Assembly: GCA_965644295.1 (NCBI GenBank)
Contig: CBFFRP010000267.1
Span: 16,338 to 80,337 of the forward strand
DNA: 64,000 nucleotides
Reading direction: 5' to 3'
Origin: Paraphysomonas bandaiensis
Taxonomy: Eukaryota; Chrysophyceae
The notes beneath the pieces are model-generated. The model was not told where the DNA came from. It saw nothing but the letters and a program-made list of their open reading frames with translations, and did not search any database. The position numbers and the translations under genes are program-made. Within the stretch, counting starts at the first letter, position 1; each line of letters opens with the position of its first letter. Positions 11,701 to 24,548 of this stretch are shown piece after piece.

Positions 11701-14700
11701 TAATGAGCTGTAACATCATATCACGAATGCTCTCTTGCTTCGAAAGATTTTGTAGCATTCTGTGCAACTGGCGAATAGGAACTGGTAACTTTTCCAGATA
11801 CATAAGTCGTATCAGAACTGCTAAAATATCATGGGGTACCATCACATCCTGCACTGAATCCACCTCTACTCTCATTTGTCCAGGGTGTGATGGACCAGGA
11901 GCAGGTGTTTCCTTTCCGTCCCCACCTTCGTCTTTAGATTCTTCACGGGCACCACTGGAGGACTCCCTGGTCACAGGATCTGATGCTCCCATCATACCCA
12001 CTTGATTCCACCTATGAGCCGCACGCTCACGCAGTAATTGCGCTTCTGCAATAAGTTCGGGAGTGAGGGTAGCAATAAAAGCCGAGTCAGAGGTAAGCAA
12101 AACCTCCGCACGCAAATCAGGGGTCAGCGATGTCAAGAACGACGAGTTGTCCATTTCCTCTGCATGAGAAGGATCTGCGGGAACAGAGAACTCAGCAGAG
12201 GCAGTGTTGTCTCTTTCTCGACGAACTTGGTCAAGAATCTCCTGTCGGATATTGTCTGGGAGTGCATTGATGGTCTCAAGGTCATATCCAGCTTCAACTA
12301 AGAGTTCGTTAGACTGATCAGAGGTCTCTTCATGAGTTTCGATTATTTCTCTCTGCATGAATTCGGGCAGGGAATTGAATACCTCTGCATCATAGCCGGG
12401 AGGACATACCAAGCCGGAGGTAGCAGGGGCACTCTCCCCCGTATCGTTCTCATTGGTATCCGCGGGTGAACCCTCAACTGTAGCCCCTATACTGTCGACA
12501 TTATCCGTGTCTTGCATAATACGAACAAGTTGATTCGCCAGGATTTGTTCGTCTGGGTCAGCACCGTCATACTCAGTCTCAGGCTCATCCCTGACCTCCA
12601 CATCCACATTCCTCTCATCTACAACAGGCAGGTTCTCAGCTTCACTAGTGTGAACATCTACCACATTGACATTACCCAGTTCAACACCAGTGGATTGATC
12701 ACGTTCACAACCAGATTGCTCCAGAGTCGTTGCCGAGTCCTCAGCGCAATCGCTATTCTCATTCTCCACCTGCATCGAAATTGCGATGGTAGATGGACAG
12801 ATCACCCTGCCCGTACCTTCGTCTTCAGCAATATCGACAGCACTGTGGGTGTGATCCGTGATAATCTCAGCTGTACCATCTGTATCAATTATACCCGTAT
12901 CTGATGTAACAATGTCCTGGTTGTTATCAGCACCATGCGCCGTGCCCACTCCACACTCATCAGTCGTTTGGTCAGGGTGCACATTTTGTTGTGCGCTGTT
13001 TATCACGTGTTGTGCATCTGCAGAATCTGATGCAGCAGGTTCGGCAGAAGAGCTTTGCTCTGATTCACTATCATGCCCCTGTTCATTCGTTGAACCTCTC
13101 ATAACCGGACTTGTCTCCAGCTGCACATGGCGACCTAGTATTGACCTGATTTCACCCATCACCGTAACAGACACTGGCCGAGACGCACTGGAGACGTCTC
13201 CAACACCCTCCGTCGCCAAGTCTCCGTCATTATCCCATCTCCCAGCACCCCTTCTCCCAGTCCCCCTGCTAGAGAATATAACATGCTCCACGCCCCTACC
13301 ACGACTATCGAGTGACATATCAAGGAGCGGTCGCGATTGTACGAGCTCATCATATGCCGCCCGCTGATCAGAACTCCGCACTCCAGGTACCAACATGTTT
13401 TCAAAGAATTCCTCAATAGTATCCTCAGACTCCAATACAATTCGTCGATGGTCTGTACGCGCAGCTATAGAAACTCCTCCCCCATTCGCATTCACAAACC
13501 CACCCCTAGCATCATCCTGCGCGGCACCAATTAGCATGGGATGGCCTATCCGCCAATTCGCCTGCAGAGCACGATCGATTCCGCCAGGAAGAAGCGAGCA
13601 TTCCTGCTGTTCGGCAGCGCGAGCTTCATCACTACCAGCCGCTTGAGCTGTTCGACTGCGTCCACGCCCCCTCCAAGGGATCTGACCAGGAGAGGTTCGA
13701 CGAATGAACTCTAGAAGAGTAGTACCATAATCCCCTTCGACCTCGACATCCTCAGTATCATCACCCATCAAATGCATACCAGATCCAGCTTGAAGCGAAA
13801 CTCCCCCAGTGTTCCCGCGTCGTACCTGATCTGGAGGAGTGATAAACTCACCGAATGGATTCCCATCAGACGGAAAAGTGTCCCGTAATAAGTCCAGGCC
13901 GTGAGTTGGACTAATGATGTCAGGACTGAACAGATTGCGCAAACCTGCATTAAGTTCGTCCGTCGTCAAATCATGACCCTCGTGTCGACTTATAAACCCA
14001 CGCATATATCTCTCTTCATCATCGTCGTCGTCATCATCATCGTCCTCGTCATCATCATCCTCATCTTCTTCTTCGTCTGGCTCCTCATCGTCATCATCAT
14101 CTTCTGGATGAGAATTCGCACCGTCTTGATCAGTAGTATGATTTTCCACAGCATATGCTGCATCAAAGCTCATGACGTTTTCGCGCCTTCCCTGCGACAT
14201 ATCAGATTCTCTATCCATTGAACCGCTGTCGTTAAACGTTTCGCCTTCTTCGCCCACTTTCTCCTCACCACTGCGCATGGATAAAGATCTTTTGAGTCGA
14301 TGAAAGTGCAAAATAAATTTTGGTCGGGTGAGTATTTCTAATGGACCAAGCATAGCATCAAACACAGAGTCGCACCCACTAGACTCAATATCAACTGATG
14401 CCAGTGCCTGCACGATCAGAGTGGGTACACCACATTTCGAAAGATACAACATAGCATCCACAGAAACATGTTGACGGTCCTGCATAACACCTGCGGAGTC
14501 TTTAGGAGCTCTGCACGAGGTAACCACCAACGACAAAAGTCGGCCAACACGAGCCATGAACTGTAGTCGTTGCGCCTCGTTATGGAAGTACTTGTTCGTA
14601 GGAGATTTAGGAAGAGACAACTGCTTCAGAGTTTCCACAATAGAATCAAGAACAACTTTGCGAGGTCTACCACGGTTACAACTCAACACAGTCATGATCC

Positions 14701-17700
14701 TAGCAGCGCCCTGCACTTCTTCTGTGGCTGCTGAATTAGCTTTACAATTCTTTGACAGAAATGTCCTGATTAGATATGGAATAAAAAACTCGGACTGCAG
14801 ACTCACAAAATTCATGCGACACTTCGCAACGAGTAGGGAAATTCCCTGCACAGACAAAATGCAATCGGATAACGCGTTCAAGCATGCCCCATTCGAGAAC
14901 ATCATTTTGTCGGTATCATTAGGTGACGTAAAACGACTAATAAATACGGATAGAGTCATGAGAGCTCTTGACCCAGGAAATTGCTCAGAATCATCCCCTA
15001 GCTTGCACTCATCATCGTTCATGCCCTCAGACAATTTCACAGTTATGGGGTCAGCGATGGATTTCCTTGTAAAAACCAAGGACGACTCTGCAGCTGAAAG
15101 AAAAACTTCGGGGCTTCTGTAGATCAGATCGGCGCAGGCTTCCACCAGACTTACCAGTAGTACAGGCTTGCCTGGATCCTTCTCTTCGAGAGTTTCGAAT
15201 TTTGACTTGATTTTACTTCGCATACACAATTTTAATACTGGCTTCGTCTCAAAACACCGCCTCAAAATCATAGACAATAGAGGCTGCATATTCGCAGCCG
15301 CCGCATTAGATTCCTCATTGGAAGGTAGGGACAGTATCTTAACTAAACCATTGTTTTTAACCAGTCTATCAGCCACCTCATCCTTTGACAACAGCTCACA
15401 CAAAACGAGCAATAGAGCATGGCACGTATCGTTATCCATTCGCAAATTGTCCCCCCCAGAATTAAGCAACATAGATTCAGTTGCTTCGTAGAGTTCCCAA
15501 AATGCATCGTTCTGTACAAGTTGGTTTCGCCCCATATCAATCAAAGTTGACGACGACACACTGTCAGTAGAGGGCTCCATCGACCCAATTGCGTCTTCTT
15601 TGCTTTCTGCTTGATGGGAGATGCTGCCCCTTTCATTCCCACTGTCCGCATTCGTCGATGAATTGTTGTTCTTGGTGGACGCTACTAGATCATAGCATAT
15701 CAATAATGCTGGTACAACCCAGCGGGGCCAGTATCGTATTTCACATGAGTTTTCTGTCTGGCGTGACATTGCCGTAGAAGGGACAGCAGAAATTAAGTGA
15801 ACAATATTGTGAATTAGCTCTCCCACATAAGAAGAGGTGATTTCGCGCTCAATGTGCATGCGATTCAACTTACTCCTCAGAAGTGAAAGTAAGAACATCA
15901 GGACACCGTGAAGTTGCTCAGTATCTCCCATTCGCACTCTGCTAGTCAAACTATGCAAAATGGAGGTCTGGTCTAGCTCAGGAAATGAAGAATGCATATT
16001 TAACAGAAACTCACACATTCGAGCAAACACCATACGTACAGCTACATCGCTCCATCCGAGCGTGATTTCCACATACTTCCATGCGTCCTCCACGAACGGA
16101 ATAATACTCTTTCCATATTCTGCCATCAAACTTGCAGCTTGTATTGATATCTCTTCAGTTGTAGAAGACGCTTTTGGATCAGGACGTCCAGTTGCAGACA
16201 CCTGGGACCGGCGAATCGACATAAGGCCCACTCGGTCGTCAGAATATGGGGTTACCACATCATCTTCGATCTCTTCTCTTGGCGCTATCCATCGTCTACC
16301 GGGAGTGCGACGAAGTGAGTCGTCTTCCAACCCCATGGATTCGTTGGATATATTCCTCAGCCATTGTGGCCTCTGGTGTAGAGGAAGTGGCGGAACAACC
16401 GAAGAGGATTCGTCTGGGGTCGATAATTCGGCATCACTCGGAAAGGTATTGACAAACATCGCGTCCATCTCTCGACTAAATTCAGTCATTTCGTCATGAG
16501 AACCTGTTTCTCGAGAATTACCACCATGATCTGGAGTATTATTCGTGGTTTCAGATGATGCTGCCTCTTCAGATGTAGGAATAATATTTCCACCCTGCGT
16601 GTTATGTTCATGTCCGCCTTCCTGTAAAGTATCCGACGATGGCGCACTAACTTCTGTTGTGGCCATAATGACACCATCTCCACCCCCTCTGTTCAAGGTC
16701 TCGACAGTGGATTCCTGTGTTGTTGGGTGCGTGAACAAGTACTCCATAACTACATCCAGGTCGCGCGACATTGTCGCATTTAGAGCATTTCTTATGTCGG
16801 CTCGACTGAACCCCATGTCCATGCCGACAGCTTCAACCTGATCAGGGGGAGAAAAGAGATGCGATGCACGCGAGGGCCCAGAAGAGCGCGAATTCAAAAT
16901 TCGTCCCATGGGACTTGTTGACTCCAGTGTAGAGGCATTGCGGTCACTCATACTATTGCGCGATTTCGAAGAGGATACAGAATGGAGACTGGCAACCATA
17001 TCAGTGACTATTCTCATCCACTCTATTTGCAATCCACTCGGAAATCGGGCAAAACTATTGGCTTTCAAAATTGGAAGCAGCGCCTGTCCTACTTGGAGAA
17101 TGCCCTTCTGCAAAGCTTTTTCAAAATTCAAATCATTGTCATATGTACCAGTTGATATCAATGTATTGGTTGTAGAAGTCGGCTTATAGCGTTTATAATC
17201 AACGACTATATGAACTAACACAAGGAGGGGGCTAAGACTATGAAGGGCGCACCTAGAAGCAGGTGACAAAACAATTGCACTTGCCCTTCCTTCTTCTGCG
17301 GGGCCATTCGAAATTTTATCGAGTAATTCGCGATCCAGGTTACTGGCCGTGAACTGAAAAACACACAGAGCATATTGTATAACACCTTGAGCTAAAAACC
17401 TCTTAAGTAAATATGTATTAGGATGACCGTTCTTATCGTCAAAGATTGACTGCACAATAAATTTAGACAAAGCTCCAAAGAAAAGGTGTGCGGTCGCTTC
17501 GTCGATATCAACACGGTCACAGCTATCATAACCCTCGTTACACCCTTCTTTACTGTCCCCCCATGGTGTCTTCGCAGATGGTAGCTGAGCATCGTCGTTA
17601 GATGTGTTCTGTGGCTCTTCTTCGCTTAGGGTTCTATGTACTCCTTCAATGGGCCATTTACAGGCGATGTTGTTAGGTTGTGGATTCTCAAAAAACTTTG

Positions 17701-20700
17701 CAGTTATATTGGCCAAAGATCCCGCAACCAAAGAAGCCATATCTGATATGTGGAGGCAGTTACCATGCCGAGTATCGATATCTAATACAACCGACTGTGA
17801 TAGATGGGTAGCCACAAGCTTCAACGCCGCATGAACTCTAGTAAATGCGTAGCATACGCCATCGCGAAGCGTGCTTGCACGTATATTTCGACGGGCAGTC
17901 TTTGACTGTGAAACAGTTTGAGTAGGGGTACTGTCGTCAACGTTTATTGTGTCGACCAATGAAACAATCGGATCTCTTCTGAAATCCCTCTGAAACTCAG
18001 AGAGCCATCCATGTGCAGTTCGATAACGGATAACACCGCCAGGAGTACATACCCGCTCGTAGGCCACTGTGGTTGCACCACGAGGAGCTAACAAAACGAT
18101 ACGAGAGCCATCAATCTCACTTCCCTCCCGGACAATGGCCCCGGATGATATAATTATGCGAACGATGTACCGCTGCGGTACAGTACATTCGTCGTCCTCA
18201 TCAGGAGGGATCAAATCAAACCCACCCGATAGTCGAGTCCAGCAATCACTTAACCCCTACATATCAACACGAAATTACTGTTCACAGTTTCTGAATGACA
18301 ATAGTGACACCTTTGATTTCCACTTCTTCGAAGAAACTCTGCATACTTCCAACAAAGATGATCTGTGGAACGCAAACAGCCTCCTGAGAACATCCTTTCC
18401 GGCCAATATAAGTTGAGGATCTGCTCCTTGTGAGTGATATCTACCAGGTTTGAAACAATGTGAAGTCATCACACTCAGCCATTCAAGCGTCAGTACTCCC
18501 TTAACAAAGTTTCCAATGCAGGCCTCAATATTATGGTGAGAAAATATGGAATTTTCCCTATATTCTTTCGAAAATATATGGAAGTCCGGGACACTATCCA
18601 ACACACCAAGAACAACAACATTTGGAGGTTTTGCTTTCTGCTTCTTTAATTTGCTTCGCGATTTTCCAATAGAACTCCCAAACGAAGGGGGGGCATCGCC
18701 AGTTGGGTCTTTGGACAGAACATAAAGTGCCTCTTTTGCTGCAGAAATCTCTCCCAGAGTACTATCAATGGCTGAAAATAACACAGGTAGAAGCAACTGA
18801 GGAGACACGGAAGAAGCCAACTTCGTCAGCGACGACAGAGCCTTGGCAACGAAAAAATCGCCAAGGTAAGTGAGCGATCCGGTGCTGGGGTGGTGACTAG
18901 TAATTTGCGCAAACAACTGCCTAGGTGGAGGAAGGGTGCAGTGAAATGTCGCAACAATACTATCCAATACTTCTGCTCTAAAAAATTGCCGAAGTGAATC
19001 CATACACGAGGAGCTACGGCTGGAATAGTTCAGCGACTCCACGAGAGATGACATGGTCTGAATTCTCTGCGTGGCTGCGTACCGTAATTTTTCGACTTCA
19101 TCCTCTGTGTCCGCACACAACGAGTTACGAGCATCCGCACATGCCTTCATCAAACATGATCTCATTGCCTCCAACACCGCTGGGCGGAAATTGTCGTGAT
19201 CACGTACTATCAGCGCAATTTCGTGGCCAATAGCGGAAAGAATATCCGCAGCAATACCTTCCGACCTCGGTATGATGTAGTTTGGGTGAACAAGGGAGTT
19301 TATAAGCTTCGTTAATATCTTTTTGCTACCAACAAATGACTTGCCGTCAGAGGTTATACACATGGCGTGCACGAGACGGGCAACTTCAATTAGTATACCC
19401 CCTGGTCGAAAACCGGGGCTGTCGTCAATATAATACAGCGGACATATGTCAGCGTTTTCCGATACAAGTGCGTCGAGGAGACTGTGAGCAGTGTTACCTC
19501 GCAAAAAGTGGGCAAGAAATTGCGGTTCAATGTCTATTGCTGAGGTGAATAGCTCGCAGAGGGCCTGCACCAGCACGAGTGAAAACGACCCATCTGACTG
19601 CCGCCGGAGCATGGCCTGGCAGAGCTGTGCGAAGTGCGGTTGGTATAGAATCTGTAGCCCTGACTCTGTTGCAAGCACGACCCGACGTCTTCCAGCAGTT
19701 ATGACCACACTTAGAAGACTGAGAGCACTTCCGAGCAGATCATTGAGCACAGTATGCGGCTTAAACATAAGTGGGTTAGGATGTGTGGCAAGGAGTTCGA
19801 AGAGCTGTGTGAGAGTTGACAGGCCTTCGCTCTCTCGGAACGCAGAATCTCGAACACTATGGGCAGATACTGCTACTTCCAAACACTGTAGCGCTTTCAC
19901 AACCGGAAAGAGAGAGTGCATCGTAGTAGCCACCTCCTCCTCGCCGTTTGATTCTCGAAGCACCTTGCCAATGCTGTCTAGGGAGGAGTACACTAGACCC
20001 ACCACAGCACCGATGGCCGCACCTTCACTAACTATTCTGTGATCTTTGATAGATAAGCATGCCGAAAAGAGTTCAATGGCCATTTGAACATACTCTGCAA
20101 GGAATGAAGAGGGACTCCTATGGCCAGCATTTGGAAATTGGATAGCACATGGCTCCGGACGAGGGGTAGAGGCCATCACAGAACAGGCAGTAAGTAATAC
20201 AGAAAACCAAGGGAGCTCTTGTGAGACAGATCCCGCCTGGTCAGATCGTATGACACCAAGGTCCTGGAGGATATCTGAGTTACGCAAGATAAGCTTGCGC
20301 CGATGAAGGCTGGTCTCCAGTAGTCCCACTATACAGTCCAGGGCGAGAGTGGAAAGAGGGTAGGGACATTCTGCTAACTGTAGCTCTGTCAACACTGAGG
20401 ACGACACATCAGAGAGCACAATCAAATCCTTGAGCACATTCCCTCCTTGAGCCAAATAAGGAGCAAGAGTATCGATTGAAAGGTGACTGTGCACGAGTAC
20501 ATATAATGCCCGCATTCGTAGTGCTAGGAGACCAACACGAGAAATGGTCGAACCTCGAAGACTTTGGGCAGCCGAAACAACGTACCGCACACTCAGTTGC
20601 TGGGAGGGCGTCAATGATGGGTACTCCTCGAACATTGATCGGCAGAGCTCATCATCACTAAGGGTGGAGGCAAGACATACCCGCACTCTAATGGATCCGT

Positions 20701-21516
20701 TATCCAAATCATTAGACGGGATTGATGCATCAGGATCAATAGGATATTCAAGGATGAGTTCATCCGTTGGGCATAACAGGGGTTCCTGTCCACGCAAAAA
20801 ATCGATCAATCCGTAGGAGTGAGACATAAACCCCAGAGCTTCAAACATGATCAGTACGTTGTTTGCTATGTTCGCAGAAACCTACACGAATAATCAACTA
20901 AAATACGTTGAGTGTCCAATCGCTAACATATACCTCTGTTGTATCTTTCCATCCCGTCTCCGCGTTATATGAAGCAATCGACAGAGAAGGCATCGAAAAG
21001 TAGAATAAGATCTCGGTCGCCAGCCCTACGACTTCGTGGTTCATAGAATACAGTAATTTTCCTACCAGCTAGAGTCCAAGTGAGAATAGACAACATACAT
21101 AGTAAATATTCTCACCTCTGTTGACAAAAAGTATCTCTTGTGCACAGAATTTTTTAGTACATACGACAGATACTTCAAAGTAGCTATTAGCAACGTGTTT
21201 GTATATCCACTATCATGGGGCAATTCTTCTACACTTGCAGCTATAATCGTGTCCAACTTCTCAAAAACGGGAATAAGAAGCCTCACGTCGATCTGAACGA
21301 AATGTAACACACAGAGATATATGACGTCAACTGGACTCGAGTCCTTCATACCTGATTCGTTTTACCAGATCTAGCATGTGATAAAAGAAGTTCCTCTAAT
21401 TCACTACCAGATGCTTCAACTAGATTAGATACTTTAGTTTGAATAGATGAGTCGATAATATCAGGATGAATGCCATCTATTTCAAGGTACTTTGATAGCT
21501 TCATAGTTCTGAACAT
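8781..21516 (-). CDS. HUWE1: Giant HECT-type E3 ubiquitin ligase, HUWE1/TOM1/UPL1 type
   Basis: Eight exons, all phase 0: 21352-21516, 21116-21292, 20934-21068, 18311-20881, 9506-18256, 9099-9458, 8930-9046, 8781-8873; introns 47-59 nt; about 4122 residues. Start is the Met at 21516, or at 21504 four codons later. The N-terminal ~1000 residues are helical repeats as in the DUF908/DUF913 region. A UBA-like segment (VGMDMGFSRADIRNAL) lies near 1490. A long Asp/Glu tract lies near 2400, typical of the family. A DUF4414/ubiquitin-binding region near 2970-3110 has repeated LPEFMQREII, LPDNIRQEIL and LTPDLRAEVL motifs. The HECT domain fills about 3730-4122, with catalytic Cys in LPTAHTCFNQ (about residue 4089). 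The C-terminal tail is EGFGFA. HECT ligases carry ubiquitin as a thioester on this Cys. Length is close to human HUWE1 (4374); orthology to HUWE1, Tom1 or UPL1 is one family. Confidence 0.93.
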
Positions 21517-22157
21517 AGTGATTCACTCACACATAGGAATATATTCAAAACAAAAATAACCACCTAATAAAAATAAATTAAATCAAATAGATGATTTTCA
21601 TATAATTCCTACGATCTAAATATATAGATGTAGGAGTGTAGAGTTATGACTAATCTGCTCTATGATCTCTCTCTCTATATATACGAAGTATGCCGTATGT
21701 GAGTGTAATTCATAAAAGAAGATGAAAAAAAAAATAATAACATACTATATATTGCACATATACAGTACATACCTATACGGATATGTCCGTATGTTGGATC
21801 CTTTCTTTGCATCATCTTCGAATTCCTCAGCAGAAGGTGGGGATACTGTAGCCCGTTTCTTTGTACCATATAAATTCCGGCTACATAAGGTGAAATTTTA
21901 GTTTTAGAAATCCCACATATGGGATATTATGCATATACTGCTGTATGTACAGTCATAATATACGTCCCACTGTGCTGTATATGTCACTATGATATGATCC
22001 ATATATATATAAGCAGGATGTCTATTAAAGTTCTGTCTACATATAATGAAGCTACGAGAGATATGAATCATATCATTATCAAATGGGTTTGATCGTTTAT
22101 TAAGTTGTCTGAAGGAGTCAATAGACATCTAGTTATTAATTAACGTGTATCGAAAAG
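21517..22157. promoter_or_regulatory. Divergent promoter region, HECT gene and KICS2-like gene
   Basis: This 641-bp AT-rich region separates two divergent starts. It contains a CTCTCTCTATATATA run (21668-21684), short ACATACCTATAC and GTATGT motifs near 21770-21790, and TATATATATAAG at 22003-22015. Promoter function is inferred from position only. Confidence 0.4.
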
Positions 22158-24548
22158 ATGCCTCTGGCTCTCCATCTCTTACAAGAACTTTCTGCCAATG
22201 AAGGCACAAACATCATGATGGATGGTGAAGAAGTCGAAATGACAGTTGTATCGGAGTATCTTCTGACTCAATTACCTCGACTCTTTCTTGCCATCGCAGA
22301 ACAGCGATATAACGATGCAGAGATAGGCCTATCTATGCTACACACTACCAAAGTGTATTTCTCTGTATTTGACAACATTAAAAGTCCGTGCATGTTATTG
22401 ATTTCATGTGAGCGTTTGTATCACGAGTTTATGTTCACTCAAGGCATGAACAATAGCTCTTACAATCTATTGGATATGTATTCGCAAGTGTCAGCTGACC
22501 TCAATACAATGTATAACATATTCAATGAAGAAGATAGTGTCATCGCGAAACCTTCAGAGAGTGCATGTTCTTCCCTTAGCTCTAACTTTAGCTACATATC
22601 GCTTGGATCTGCTCCAAGTGGCGAGTATATGCTTGTGAATGTTCAGGGTGATGTGGTGGCCGACTGTGAAGAAAAAATTCATACTCCTCCGATTGGGGGG
22701 TCTATTAAAGATACCAACAGTCCAGCTCATGTTTCTCAGTCTGTCCAGGAAAAGCGATTTGAACCTTTATTGAAAATGCTAGGAGATATAATAATGTTTG
22801 TGGGTATGAGAATCCTAATGATCAACGTGTACGTGGCTGTGAGAAGTTGCTCATGTACCCAGGCTACTTATAAGCAGCAGTCCCGACAGTTGCGAGAACT
22901 GCAGAGGACTGCCCTGCACTATTCCAGTGATGAAGCCCGCAGACTATTGCACCGCGTATCTCTTGAAGCCCAGTGCATGGAGGCGAACCTGGGGTGCCGC
23001 TTGGCCCTCTTGTCCGCAAAGTACGTAGAAGGAGTGCTATGCTGCCAGCGACTGAGATTGCGTTTGCATGAATGGATCGCTCTTGCCTCTGGCGGGCACG
23101 AGGACCACTCTGCTGATTCACTTTCTTTAGTGCATTGGATGTGTGCGTGCTATCGCCGCTGGGTTGCAGTCATTCCAGTGCTTTTTGGTGAGAAACGACG
23201 ACAGATCTTGGGTTCCCTCTGTCTGTCTCTCGCACCGCAGCTGTCTGTGCCAGTCCCAGATTCCCCGCAGTCATCCAACTCGCCGGATGCTGTTTCTACC
23301 ATGACACTGTCTGCGACCCCTCCTCCCCATCCACCGACTGCTTCCCATCTTCCCGAGGTCAATTGTGATATATCCCGTGCTGTGGATGCGTTCTTCTCCA
23401 CCGGCCGCGGTGTGTACCGTCAACAAGCGCTTCTTGTTGTGGCGCTCACTGAAAACGGGACGGCTCTCCGAACGCAGTACGCATGCCCCCCTCGAGACCG
23501 GTGGTCCGTTTCGTCTAACAGCAGAGCAGCAGAGGATGAACTGGGACGGGTATCTTCCACAGAATCACGACATAGCGGCTCAGCGAAAGCGTTCGATGGG
23601 GATCTAATGCTTTCCGCCGTGTCAGTACACGAAATGCTGAACGATAATCTGGATGATATCATTCCACCACAGATATTACCTCCACGAGTCAAGCGAACCG
23701 AAGCAGTGGTTCTAAGTCGATTGTTTCCGTCGTCCGTGTCGGTTACCAGCGGTACACCCAGTCGGGGACAGCAAGCGCACCCATACTACCACACTTCCAC
23801 CCGGCGGCTGCTGGGCATGGTAAACACGACAATGACTCACACTTCCAGTGCCTCTAGCATGAATATGTCGTCACTGGGTGCGAGTGACAAGGAAGGAGGC
23901 AACACTCGACCTTACACACGTCGGCAGTCAGAATCTAGACCTCAAGACTTCACAGCAAGTGCGGGAAGTCATGGTCCTTCCGCCCCTCCTCTGCATGACC
24001 ATATTAATGAAGAGCACTCCGCCGGAGAAGATCAGACCTCTTACTCTTCAAGCGCTTCAGGTGTTGCTGAGGCAGAGTGGATCGATTCACACTTGGAAAA
24101 TATCAAGGAACTTCTCGAATGCAGCTTTCCATGCGAAGATCGAGCTGTGGAGCAAGAGGTGACATATGAGAGCTTCCGGAAAATTCTCGCAGACTCGCAG
24201 AGGAGGAAATGTGTATGTCTACCTGTTGTCAGCTCGACGCGTGGTTCCTCAGGCATATATATATTCTGCCCCCTTACGAATAGCAGTTTTGGTAGCACTG
24301 TGCGCTCTCATGTGCAAGACACATCGCATATATACAGTAGCCCCTCAGTGCGTAGTGAGGTGCCGTCGGAGAGTTTGGAAGCCCGCCTCTTTGTAGTAGG
24401 CGCGGCTTTTCACCGGATAGGAGGGAATCAACTCACATCACATCAGTACGTTGACGATACGGGAAGAAATATGAGTGAACATGTGCGAAAAATGTGTGAT
24501 GTAATTAGCGGTGATGACTTGTTCCTTAATATTGTAGAAGACCGCTAA
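22158..24548 (+). CDS. KICSTOR subunit 2 (KICS2)-like protein
   Basis: A single 796-codon exon from ATG 22158. The first ~380 residues are predicted helical, with helix pairs such as LPRLFLAIAEQRYNDAEIGL and LEAQCMEANLGCRLALL. Next come LVHWMCACYRRWV, an SPQSSNSP-type linker, and ISRAVDAFFSTGRGVYRQQA followed by a hydrophobic strand LLVVALTE. About 200 Ser-rich low-complexity residues precede a C-terminal strand region (CVCLPVVSS, GIYIFCPLT). The order of elements recalls KICS2 (C12orf66), including its [21 protein letters not shown] and FLWLMKLKNTL segments. In animals KICSTOR anchors GATOR1 on lysosomes for amino-acid control of TORC1. The resemblance is by eye and moderate; the alternative is an unrelated helical protein. 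It is longer than human KICS2 (about 445) because of the linker. Confidence 0.45.
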   Translation: MPLALHLLQELSANEGTNIMMDGEEVEMTVVSEYLLTQLPRLFLAIAEQRYNDAEIGLSMLHTTKVYFSVFDNIKSPCMLLISCERLYHEFMFTQGMNNSSYNLLDMYSQVSADLNTMYNIFNEEDSVIAKPSESACSSLSSNFSYISLGSAPSGEYMLVNVQGDVVADCEEKIHTPPIGGSIKDTNSPAHVSQSVQEKRFEPLLKMLGDIIMFVGMRILMINVYVAVRSCSCTQATYKQQSRQLRELQRTALHYSSDEARRLLHRVSLEAQCMEANLGCRLALLSAKYVEGVLCCQRLRLRLHEWIALASGGHEDHSADSLSLVHWMCACYRRWVAVIPVLFGEKRRQILGSLCLSLAPQLSVPVPDSPQSSNSPDAVSTMTLSATPPPHPPTASHLPEVNCDISRAVDAFFSTGRGVYRQQALLVVALTENGTALRTQYACPPRDRWSVSSNSRAAEDELGRVSSTESRHSGSAKAFDGDLMLSAVSVHEMLNDNLDDIIPPQILPPRVKRTEAVVLSRLFPSSVSVTSGTPSRGQQAHPYYHTSTRRLLGMVNTTMTHTSSASSMNMSSLGASDKEGGNTRPYTRRQSESRPQDFTASAGSHGPSAPPLHDHINEEHSAGEDQTSYSSSASGVAEAEWIDSHLENIKELLECSFPCEDRAVEQEVTYESFRKILADSQRRKCVCLPVVSSTRGSSGIYIFCPLTNSSFGSTVRSHVQDTSHIYSSPSVRSEVPSESLEARLFVVGAAFHRIGGNQLTSHQYVDDTGRNMSEHVRKMCDVISGDDLFLNIVEDR

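Noticed and set aside
12858-13367. 169-codon plus-strand frame over the HECT gene, and many similar plus-strand frames between 9375 and 20816
   Set aside because: Antisense shadows of the long minus-strand coding exons. None shows a domain, and codon composition mirrors the opposite strand.
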